Assembly (NCBI GenBank): GCA_023253875.1
Contig: JALRFC010000092.1
Coordinates: forward strand, 1-6,969
Length of the DNA: 6,969 nucleotides
From: Candidatus Kapaibacterium sp.
GTDB taxonomy: Bacteria; Bacteroidota; Ignavibacteria; Kapaibacteriales; UBA961
Direction of reading: 5' to 3'
Shown here piece by piece: positions 1 through 6,604 of the stretch (its first letter is position 1; each line of letters starts with the position of its first letter). A program made the translations under genes and the position numbers. The notes under the pieces were generated by a model that was given only the letters and a program-made list of their open reading frames with translations, had not been told where the DNA came from and did not search any database.

Positions 1-966
1 GAATTTAGAAAAGGATTTGCTTTCGGACTTCATGTTCCGGGTAGATTTGATAAAATTATGAATATTGAAGAATGTCATCTGCAATGTACAGATGGTAATA
101 TTCTACTTAATGCAATACATGAAAAAGCCAATGAACTTGAACTATTGGGTTATGATCCTAGATCCCATGAAGGATTTCTACGCTCTTTAATAATTCGATC
201 CTCGAAATTTTCAGGCGAAATCATGGCCGTACTCATTACTCAAGATCCCAAAACCAAAGGTGATGAGGAATTCTTGACTTGGTGGCAAGGGATCAGAACA
301 GTATTTCCATTCATTACATCTGCTTTGCATTGCATCAATCATTCTTGGTCACCCGTGGCACAAGGAGAGATCGTCTTTTCCGATGGTCCTCTTTATATCA
401 CCGAGTCAATACTTGATAATACGTATACTATTTCACCTTTTTCTTTCTTCCAAACAAACTCCTATCAACTTGATCAGTTTGTTGAACGCATCATCAAACA
501 AGCACACATTGATGAACATTCACATGTATGGGATTTATATTGCGGTGCGGGAACCATCACATTTCCTGCCGCAAAATGTGCTCATTCAGTGATTGGTATA
601 GAACTTTCGGAGTCTTCCATTGCAAATGCTAAACATAATCAAGAACTCAATGGCATTCATAATACAGAGTTCTATGCGCACGATTTACATGTTCCTACAG
701 CAATTGAGCTATTGAAATCATTGAAACAACCTGATATTATTATCATAGACCCACCAAGAGCAGGAGTACATGAGATATTGCTGAAACATATGCTTGAGAT
801 TGCCCCAGAAAGGATTGTATATGTAAGTTGTAATCCCGCAACTCAAGCTAGGGATATTTCTCTATTATCAGAAAAATATGCTATAACTTCAATGATTCCG
901 GTTGATATGTTTCCGCAAACAGCACATGTGGAAAGCATCGCAACATTAGAATTAAAACATGTATAG
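1..966 (+). CDS. rlmD: 23S rRNA (uracil-5-)-methyltransferase, TrmA/RlmCD family, 5'-truncated by window edge
   Basis: SAM-dependent RNA methyltransferase that makes 5-methyluridine, most likely in 23S rRNA (the RlmD/RumA branch modifies U1939 in E. coli). The frame is open from base 1, so the ATG at 58 is internal and the true start lies upstream; 321 residues are visible. Numbered from the first visible codon, they show the SFFQTN substrate/SAM loop (about 148-153), the SAM motif DLYCGAGT (178-185), an acidic residue in IELSE (E201), DPPRAG (250-255), the catalytic nucleophile Cys277 in SCNPAT, and the general base Glu311 in the terminal PVDMFPQTAHVE block. The IEECHLQC segment (C25, C30) sits where RlmD enzymes carry the last Fe-S cysteine, but the rest of that motif and any TRAM domain are outside the window. 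The family is certain. The exact target (U1939, U747 or both, as in RlmCD) cannot be decided here. The OmpA gene follows 49 bp downstream on the same strand with no clear terminator between. Confidence 0.92.
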   Translation, partial: EFRKGFAFGLHVPGRFDKIMNIEECHLQCTDGNILLNAIHEKANELELLGYDPRSHEGFLRSLIIRSSKFSGEIMAVLITQDPKTKGDEEFLTWWQGIRTVFPFITSALHCINHSWSPVAQGEIVFSDGPLYITESILDNTYTISPFSFFQTNSYQLDQFVERIIKQAHIDEHSHVWDLYCGAGTITFPAAKCAHSVIGIELSESSIANAKHNQELNGIHNTEFYAHDLHVPTAIELLKSLKQPDIIIIDPPRAGVHEILLKHMLEIAPERIVYVSCNPATQARDISLLSEKYAITSMIPVDMFPQTAHVESIATLELKHV

Positions 967-1015
967 ATCCTAATTCTTTTCTTATTTTGAAGGGTAAACC
1001 GTATTGGAATTTCCC

Positions 1016-3022
1016 ATGAAACGATTCTACTATCTTTTCTTTTGTTTCCCAATTCTACTGTGTGCTCAAGATTCCACAAAACAGTATAGCTCACATGCTC
1101 CATATGCATTTGGTTTAATTCTTGGACATAGTTCAATTTCCAATCAAAGTATCATACCAGTTATACCCAATGCTGTGACATGCGGCATATTCGAAAATGG
1201 TAATTCCACAGGTTTATCATTAGGTTTATTCGGTGAAATCTCGGTGATTCCATCTTTTCTTACAGTTTCAGGTAGAGCATATTACGCGCAACATCCGGGA
1301 GCATTGCAATCATCGCAATGTGAATATATAGTGTATAATCAACAAACTGGAACATATGATTCCTTGAGATTGCAGAATGCATATTCAGTGAGTCTGGATC
1401 GGATGCTCATAGATATAGGTCTTTCACTTTATCCCATTCCGGATATCCCATTTTATATTCGAGGAGGCGCCTCAGTTGGATTCGGTATATCTGAAAATTC
1501 CTATGAACGGTCTCAAACAATCATAGAGCCGGCATTCGTTACATTTCCAAGTGGTTCAAAAACAAGAGTCATTGATAAAGGTTTAGCTGAGACAAATACT
1601 CTCATCGGAGCAAATGCTGCTTTGGGATTTCACATGCATGTATCCCCTACTTTTTCCATCATGCCGGAAATAGGATATACTCATTCCTTTTCCAGTTTAC
1701 TCAAAAATGAAGATTGGAAATACACATCGCTTGACATAAAAGTTGGTTTGGCTTATAGACCTCTCGATGAGAAAGCAAAAGAAATTCCAAAAGAACCTGA
1801 GCCACCAATCATAATTGCGGAAGAAATACCACCACCTGCACAGGCATTGATAAACCCAATTCGGTTTGCATCAATTCATACGCCTGACTTGGAATTACAG
1901 CAGACTATCATCACACAAACATTCCCAATTTTACCCTATATTTTCTTTGATCCGGGTTCAGTATTCCCAAATTCAATAAAAACCAATGTGAGTCCGGATT
2001 TTCGCGAAGATCAAGTTTCATCAAATACTTTAGAAACATATAACAATCTTTTGGGCATCATTGCCAAAAGAATGTTGACTTCTCGAGATTCAAAAATCAC
2101 ATTGATTGGAAATTCTGATGGCAAGGAAAAATCAAATCTGAAAGAACGTAAGGCTCTCGCCCAAGGAAGAGCCCAAACTATAAAGGATATCTTTGTGAAC
2201 AATTGGGGTATACAGCCTGATAGAATACTCATTCAATCTCGCGATATTCCAAGAATCTTGTCAAATAAGGAATATATTGAAGGTGATGCCGAAAACAGAA
2301 GAGTGGAAATTGAAACGAATTCACCTGAAATATTGAGTCCGGTGATATACTCCAAATTCAATGAGTATATTCCCATACAAAATACTGTCAGCATTGCATT
2401 GGAAACAGATGCAAAAGCAGAGATTACTGATTGGAGATTGAGTATCCTTCATCATGAAAAACAATTGTATGCAAAGAGTGGCATTCAATTGCCCGATGCT
2501 AAATTTGATATACCATTGGATTCAGCAATCATTTCATCATTGGGAAATTCAATCTCCGGAATACAAGATTCGGTTGACATCCTTTTGGAATTCACATTGG
2601 CTTCCGGAGAAGTGTTGTCAAGCAGAACAAAACAATCAATCAAGAATACAAAGAATACCTATGAAATCAGCAGACTAAGTCTGATTGTCTTTGAATATGA
2701 TGAAAGTACGCTTTCTGATAAGAATGCAATGATGATGCGAGAATTCCTCAAGAAAGAGATTGGTCCGCAATCAAAGATTGACATAACAGGTTCAACAGAC
2801 AAATTGGGTGAGGCCACATATAATGTTGAATTATCTCAGGATAGAGCAAAAGCAGTAGAAACATATATGAGATTACTTCAAAGCAATCTCAATATCACAT
2901 CCGTAAAAGGAATTGGTTCATCAAGAATGATGTTTGATAATTCGCTTCCTGAAGGAAGATATTATTGCAGAACAGTATCGATTGAAGTGAAAAATCCCAT
3001 TCAAGCATTACCGGGCAAATAA
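1016..3022 (+). CDS. Outer-membrane OmpA-family protein: beta-barrel plus two OmpA-like domains
   Basis: Predicted envelope protein of 668 aa that links the outer membrane to peptidoglycan. Order, numbered from ATG 1016: signal peptide 1-17 (MKRFYYLFFC..., cleavage after LCA|Q; no proper lipobox); a beta-rich barrel-type domain about 18-250 with alternating Gly/aromatic strands; a Pro/Glu linker 256-276; a first OmpA-like domain about 303-435; a beta-rich spacer 440-550; and a second OmpA-like domain about 554-660. Both OmpA-like domains keep the Asp and Arg that contact diaminopimelate in known OmpA domains: D368 (GNSDG) and R385 (AQGRA), then D595 (GSTD) and R610 (SQDRA). NRRVEI closes the first, while the second has the variant CRTVSIEV. 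The start is uncertain: an in-frame TTG at 1004 has GAAGGG (989-994) nine bases upstream, while ATG 1016 has only GGA (1006-1008). ATG is preferred because it begins a typical MKR signal peptide. The exact role (structural anchor or part of a secretion system) is not shown by the sequence. Confidence 0.92.
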   Translation: MKRFYYLFFCFPILLCAQDSTKQYSSHAPYAFGLILGHSSISNQSIIPVIPNAVTCGIFENGNSTGLSLGLFGEISVIPSFLTVSGRAYYAQHPGALQSSQCEYIVYNQQTGTYDSLRLQNAYSVSLDRMLIDIGLSLYPIPDIPFYIRGGASVGFGISENSYERSQTIIEPAFVTFPSGSKTRVIDKGLAETNTLIGANAALGFHMHVSPTFSIMPEIGYTHSFSSLLKNEDWKYTSLDIKVGLAYRPLDEKAKEIPKEPEPPIIIAEEIPPPAQALINPIRFASIHTPDLELQQTIITQTFPILPYIFFDPGSVFPNSIKTNVSPDFREDQVSSNTLETYNNLLGIIAKRMLTSRDSKITLIGNSDGKEKSNLKERKALAQGRAQTIKDIFVNNWGIQPDRILIQSRDIPRILSNKEYIEGDAENRRVEIETNSPEILSPVIYSKFNEYIPIQNTVSIALETDAKAEITDWRLSILHHEKQLYAKSGIQLPDAKFDIPLDSAIISSLGNSISGIQDSVDILLEFTLASGEVLSSRTKQSIKNTKNTYEISRLSLIVFEYDESTLSDKNAMMMREFLKKEIGPQSKIDITGSTDKLGEATYNVELSQDRAKAVETYMRLLQSNLNITSVKGIGSSRMMFDNSLPEGRYYCRTVSIEVKNPIQALPGK

Positions 3023-3498
3023 ACAGTCAAGCGATTATTGATCGCATCATATTCAGTATTAAATACAGGTAGATTCGTTGCACTACCTTGATTCGGTTGC
3101 TTGATGACTTCCCCTGTCATAGGACTGAATTCCGCAAAATGACATGGACAAAAAAGAGTTGGCTTGTCACTGGATGGTATATTTACTTGACAACCTTGAT
3201 GTGTACAAAATGATGATAGAGCTAGGAACTTCTCAGCTTCCACTTTAATGATTATAAAATCCTCACCATTATTGAGCGATGATTCATTGTAATACATTGC
3301 CCCGCCTATACGGTTCAATTCCTGATTTGCAGGATCATCTAAACTTATGAATACCGGAAATGTTTTTACATCCGGTTGCATAGGATCCTCATTCATTTCA
3401 CAAGATGAAAGTATTGTGAGTATTGTACCGGAACATACAGTTATTCCAAGACCTTGCAATCCGGATTTAAGAAATTCTCTTCTTTCGAGTGTATTCAT
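3001..3498 (-). CDS. Tat-exported Rieske 2Fe-2S protein, predicted lipoprotein
   Basis: Periplasmic one-electron carrier, 165 aa. The N-terminus carries a twin-arginine motif (ERREFLK, R6-R7), a hydrophobic stretch and a lipobox-like LSSC ending at Cys33, which suggests folded export through Tat and lipid anchoring. A single Rieske domain follows (about 45-165): box I CTHQGC (C98, H100, C103) and box II CPCH (C117, C119, H120). C98, H100, C117 and H120 would bind the 2Fe-2S cluster, and C103-C119 would form the usual Rieske disulfide. The GS-x-Y after box II in high-potential Rieske proteins is replaced by FAEF (121-124). The frame extends upstream to an ATG at 3546, but that start would run into the preceding gene and spoil the Tat signal. 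ATG 3498, with AAAGAT just upstream, is chosen and leaves 10 bp after the neighbour's stop. It is probably cotranscribed with the haem-barrel gene. No cytochrome b gene is adjacent, so membership of a quinol-oxidising bc complex is open; an oxygenase ferredoxin component is less likely given export. Confidence 0.93.
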   Translation of the reverse strand: MNTLERREFLKSGLQGLGITVCSGTILTILSSCEMNEDPMQPDVKTFPVFISLDDPANQELNRIGGAMYYNESSLNNGEDFIIIKVEAEKFLALSSFCTHQGCQVNIPSSDKPTLFCPCHFAEFSPMTGEVIKQPNQGSATNLPVFNTEYDAINNRLTVYLPGNA

Positions 3499-3508
3499 GA
3501 TTGATCTT

Positions 3509-4705
3509 TCAATAATAAAGATGTAATTGAGCGCCCCATCTACCAATCATGCCGGGACGATATGTGTCAAAGATTCTATATTCAGGCCTAATTTCCATAT
3601 TCGGGAGAATAAATATTTGAGCACCAATGATGAATTGGCGAATGATTGTTGATTGGGACGGATTTTTCTGACTCAATTCTGCATATTCTGACCGAAAATA
3701 TGGAAGCAACCATGGTTCTATTTGATACATAAGTTCAGCAGATACTGTTTTTGAATCACTGGGTACATATGTAATATTTCTCGGTTCAATGCTTCGATTA
3801 TGCGCAGTATTCGCCAAGGTTGTTTCCATGCTCAAGGACAATTGGTCCGTTAAACCCAATCCCAACATGAATTGCGTGATTGACACTTCTCCATTCAGTA
3901 AGACAGAAGCTCCTATATAAGTATTGAGAGCATTGTCGAAGAATTTTGGCCAGAACATAATTCGTGAAGTGAATGCCAATGAACCTGAAGTGTCATAAGT
4001 GACAGTATTCTGATTGAGTTTATCATTTGAAAATACTCCTGCATGAAAGCTTAGCCAATGTAGACTTTCATATCCGATTTCAATTCCAGGACTGGCAAAA
4101 TATGGTGCAATCAAAGTCATTTGATTATATGGCGTCAGTATTTCAGCAGTCAACCAATCTGCAGCCAATTGTCTATTGAGAGTCGTATGATCATCATTCT
4201 TGATTCCAATGGTGGGTTGAAACATCCCTAGTCTGAACTGAGGTAGATCTTTATCAGGTTGAACCAAGATAGACCCTGACCATGATTGTTGACCTCTGTA
4301 CCGTATTGGTCCGATATTATATGCGCCTTCAATTCCAAGCCATGGCATTAACTGATGATGTCCATACAGGGAAAATTGCATTGGAAACAATGATGCTTCA
4401 CTTTCTGAATTTCTTGATCTGATATACTGAAATCGCATATCGAAACCAATATTTGACTTTGCACCAATCCATTCCCTTAGTGTATCCTGAATACCCCAAA
4501 CATCTTCCATTATTCCTTTAGCAGGCTGAACAGCCGAAACATCACGAAAGGTGTACCAACCGAGATCATTCCTAGTACCACCACCCTGTTGATTCACATG
4601 ACAACTTGAGCAACGATTTCCGGATAGCAAACTCATTTGTGGCAGAGCATGCAAATTTTCAATTGAACATATGGAGTATAAAAGGATGATTATGAAAGTC
4701 TTCAT
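3509..4705 (-). CDS. Outer-membrane beta-barrel protein with one N-terminal c-type haem motif
   Basis: Predicted exported outer-membrane protein of 398 aa, unnamed but with readable architecture. Residues 1-20 are a signal peptide (MKTFIIILLYS..., cleavage near LHA|LP). A single haem-attachment motif CSSCH follows (C32, C35, H36; bases 4598-4612), leading into a Gly-rich GGGTRND stretch (41-47). From about residue 80 to the end the chain alternates polar and hydrophobic residues with many aromatics, as in a transmembrane barrel, and ends in LHLYY with a C-terminal aromatic, the usual signal for barrel insertion by Bam. The FRLGMFQPTIG region resembles porin-like proteins I associate with Ignavibacteria, but I cannot name the family. 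Two in-frame ATGs exist, at 4717 and 4705. The inner one is chosen because it starts the signal peptide directly and has GGA seven bases upstream; the outer one would add MEIS. First gene of a unit with the Rieske protein, which suggests a shared redox role; whether the barrel transports a solute, conducts electrons or both is unknown. Confidence 0.88.
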   Translation of the reverse strand: MKTFIIILLYSICSIENLHALPQMSLLSGNRCSSCHVNQQGGGTRNDLGWYTFRDVSAVQPAKGIMEDVWGIQDTLREWIGAKSNIGFDMRFQYIRSRNSESEASLFPMQFSLYGHHQLMPWLGIEGAYNIGPIRYRGQQSWSGSILVQPDKDLPQFRLGMFQPTIGIKNDDHTTLNRQLAADWLTAEILTPYNQMTLIAPYFASPGIEIGYESLHWLSFHAGVFSNDKLNQNTVTYDTSGSLAFTSRIMFWPKFFDNALNTYIGASVLLNGEVSITQFMLGLGLTDQLSLSMETTLANTAHNRSIEPRNITYVPSDSKTVSAELMYQIEPWLLPYFRSEYAELSQKNPSQSTIIRQFIIGAQIFILPNMEIRPEYRIFDTYRPGMIGRWGAQLHLYY

Positions 4706-4777
4706 GGATATTTCCATTGATATTGTCTTGCAATGAATTTCAGCAATATGAAGGATGCATGAGTCTAAAGGATTCTA

Positions 4778-4787
4778 AATCGCGATT
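4778..4787. promoter_or_regulatory. Perfect 10-bp palindrome AATCGCGATT, possible operator
   Basis: A perfect dyad, AATCGCGATT, lies in the divergent intergenic region, 73 bp from the start of the haem-barrel gene and 84 bp from proS. Its GC-rich core stands out from AT-rich surroundings. Position and symmetry would suit a dimeric regulator, but no regulator gene is in the window and a 10-bp palindrome can arise by chance. Confidence 0.2.
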
Positions 4788-4824
4788 AACCGCACTTTAT
4801 CCCGTAAAATTCCTCTAAATATCG

Positions 4825-4832
4825 TATATTTT
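4825..4832 (+). promoter_or_regulatory. Possible proS promoter element, TATATTTT
   Basis: TATATTTT matches seven of eight positions of the TAnnTTTG -7 element known from Bacteroidota, and also reads as a fair -10 hexamer (TATATT). It would put transcription start about 30 bases before the proS ATG. No TTG-type -33 element or good -35 hexamer lies at the expected distance upstream, and AT-rich matches are common by chance, so this is only a candidate. Confidence 0.25.
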
Positions 4833-4870
4833 ATGTTAATCCATACCATTGTTCCGTCAGTTAGATAGTC

Positions 4871-6604
4871 ATGCTTCAGTCCAAAATATTCATTCCTACA
4901 TTGAAAGAAGCCCCTGCAGAGGCACAGATTCCTTCACACATTTTGATGATGCGTGCTGGATTGATTCGTCAGCTTGGGGCAGGTATTTTTTCTCAATTGC
5001 CATTGGGATATAGATCACTGAAAAAAGTGCAACATATCATTCGTGAAGAAATGGATGCTATTGGAGGTCAGGAGTTTCATCTACCGGCTTTGAACCCAAT
5101 AGACATTTGGGAACAAACGGGTCGTGTGGAAGCTATGGGCGATGTCATGTTTCACATCAAAAATCGTGATGGCTTGGTTCTGGCACCAACTCATGAAGAA
5201 ATCATGACATATCATGCAAAACAACATATCAAGTCTTATCGTGATATGCCACAGATTTGGTATCAAATACAAACAAAATTTCGTAATGAACCTAGGCCAA
5301 AATCAGGTGTATTGAGAGGAAGACAATTCACGATGAAAGATGCATATTCTCTTGACAATTCCAGAGAAGGACTTGACAAGAGTTATGACTTACATGCAAT
5401 TGCCTATCGAAACATTTATCAGCGTTGTGGATTGAAATTTTTTGTTGTTGGTGCATCGTCCGGTGCAATGGGCGGCAGTGCCTCCCAAGAATTTATGGTG
5501 GAATCTCCTTATGGTGAGGATACTTGTGCAATTGATGAAATATCAGGATATGCAGCAAATATCGAAGTGGCAATCAGCGCATTGCCGCCAATAGGTAGAG
5601 TTGAATCTGATGATTCAATCATTGAATTTGCGACGCCCAATGCCAAAACAATAGATGAGCTAGTAGAAGGATTCAATCTGGATATACATCATTGTGCAAA
5701 ATCAGTTGTGTATATCGCAGATTCAAAACCATATCTCATCCTCATGCGAGGAAATGATCAACTGAATGAAGCAAAATTTCAGAATTATGTCAAGGCTATT
5801 CAATGCCGTCCTGCAGAACCCGATGAATTGTTTGAATTAACGGGGGCACATGCAGGATCAATCGGACCGATAGGACTTCGCGGCGAATGTACCATACTTG
5901 CAGACACCTTACTCGAACATGCAAATGGATTGGTGAGTGGTGCAAATAAAGATGGGTTCCATCTAAAGAATATAGATTTGGATAGAGATTGTACCATTTC
6001 AGCCTATGCTGATTTTAGAACAGTCCTTGAAGGAGAGCCAAGTATTGATGGAGGCAATCCTTTACGAATTGTCAATGCGATAGAAGTTGGACATATTTTC
6101 AAGCTGGGCACGAAATATTCTGAAGCACTCAATGCTGTATTTCTTGATGAACATGGCAAAGAGCAGCCAATCATCATGGGATCTTATGGTATTGGCTTGG
6201 AGCGCATCATTGCATGTGCCATCGAGCAACATCATGATGAGAAAGGAATCGCATGGCCCATTTCAATTGCTCCATATACTGTTCACCTCATTGGTCTCGG
6301 ATTACATAAATCAGAAGAAGCAGTATATGCGTGTAAGTCAATTCATGATGCATTGGAACAAGCTGGTATAGATGTTCTGTTTGATGATCGTGATGTCTCG
6401 CCAGGCATTAAATTCAATGATGCCGATTTGATTGGACTTCCCTTCCAATTGATTGTGGGAGAGAAAGGTTTGCAACAGGGACAATTAGAACTCAAAATCA
6501 GAAAAACACATGAACGTGTGTCAATTGCTATTTCACAAGACGAACCATTGCCACTTACTATAGTCAAGGCAATACAATCACATGTGAACACCTTGGGACA
6601 ATGA
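4871..6604 (+). CDS. proS: Prolyl-tRNA synthetase, bacterial type with editing domain
   Basis: Cytoplasmic class II synthetase that charges tRNA-Pro with proline. At 577 aa it matches the bacterial form (E. coli 572 aa). The order is canonical: N-terminal FIPTLKEAPAEAQIPSH; motif 1 around LGAGIFSQLPLGYRSL (35-50); APTHEE (105-110) of the proline pocket; motif 2 FRNEPRPKSG with RGRQFTMKDAYS (137-160); the inserted editing (INS) domain about 225-400; VGHIFKLGTKYS (406-417); motif 3 GSYGIGLER (437-445); and the anticodon-binding domain from about 466 to the end. The editing domain keeps the lysine equivalent to E. coli K279 (K277 in CAKSVVY) and the GAHAGSIGPIGL loop (325-336), so clearance of mischarged Ala-tRNA-Pro should be intact. 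The start is fixed by an in-frame TAG at 4862 with no other start codon after it. There is no obvious Shine-Dalgarno sequence. The stop overlaps the next gene. Nothing appears degraded. Confidence 0.98.
   Translation: MLQSKIFIPTLKEAPAEAQIPSHILMMRAGLIRQLGAGIFSQLPLGYRSLKKVQHIIREEMDAIGGQEFHLPALNPIDIWEQTGRVEAMGDVMFHIKNRDGLVLAPTHEEIMTYHAKQHIKSYRDMPQIWYQIQTKFRNEPRPKSGVLRGRQFTMKDAYSLDNSREGLDKSYDLHAIAYRNIYQRCGLKFFVVGASSGAMGGSASQEFMVESPYGEDTCAIDEISGYAANIEVAISALPPIGRVESDDSIIEFATPNAKTIDELVEGFNLDIHHCAKSVVYIADSKPYLILMRGNDQLNEAKFQNYVKAIQCRPAEPDELFELTGAHAGSIGPIGLRGECTILADTLLEHANGLVSGANKDGFHLKNIDLDRDCTISAYADFRTVLEGEPSIDGGNPLRIVNAIEVGHIFKLGTKYSEALNAVFLDEHGKEQPIIMGSYGIGLERIIACAIEQHHDEKGIAWPISIAPYTVHLIGLGLHKSEEAVYACKSIHDALEQAGIDVLFDDRDVSPGIKFNDADLIGLPFQLIVGEKGLQQGQLELKIRKTHERVSIAISQDEPLPLTIVKAIQSHVNTLGQ

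Larger units (their letters stand above)
4706..4870. promoter_or_regulatory. Divergent intergenic region between the haem-barrel gene and proS
   Basis: This 165-bp AT-rich stretch is the only sizeable noncoding DNA in the window. Because the flanking genes point away from each other, it should carry a promoter for each direction. I see no tRNA, riboswitch or T-box-like structure and no leader peptide ahead of proS. The two recognisable details, an AT-rich promoter-like element and a short palindrome, are listed separately. No convincing -35/-10 pair was found for the minus-strand unit. Confidence 0.55.

Noticed and set aside
58..60. ATG 58 as the true start of the methyltransferase
   Set aside because: The frame is open to base 1 and the upstream residues (FRKGFAFGLHVPGRFDKI) fit the family, so the gene continues to the left of the window.
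843..1136. 97-codon minus-strand reading frame across the methyltransferase/OmpA junction
   Set aside because: It is antisense to the conserved catalytic end of the methyltransferase and to the OmpA signal peptide, shows no recognisable domain, and is best explained as a shadow frame. The same applies to the other short frames inside the OmpA and proS genes.
2665..2686. Inverted repeat CAGACTAAGTCTG, flanked by AATCAG/CTGATT, as a hairpin or operator
   Set aside because: It lies inside the second OmpA-like coding region at conserved codons (ISRLSLI), has a one-base loop in its tightest form and no U-run; likely chance.
3031..3045. GCGAT-TATTG-ATCGC stem-loop just after the OmpA stop as a terminator
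   Set aside because: The stem is only 5 bp, no T-run follows, and it lies within the Rieske coding sequence.
3499..3546. Upstream ATG 3546 for the Rieske gene
   Set aside because: It would add 16 residues ahead of the Tat motif and overlap the upstream coding region by 38 bp; the ATG at 3498 gives a standard Tat signal.
4706..4870. T-box or other amino-acid-responsive leader ahead of proS
   Set aside because: The region is short, has no specifier-loop-like or T-box consensus sequence and no terminator/antiterminator pair.
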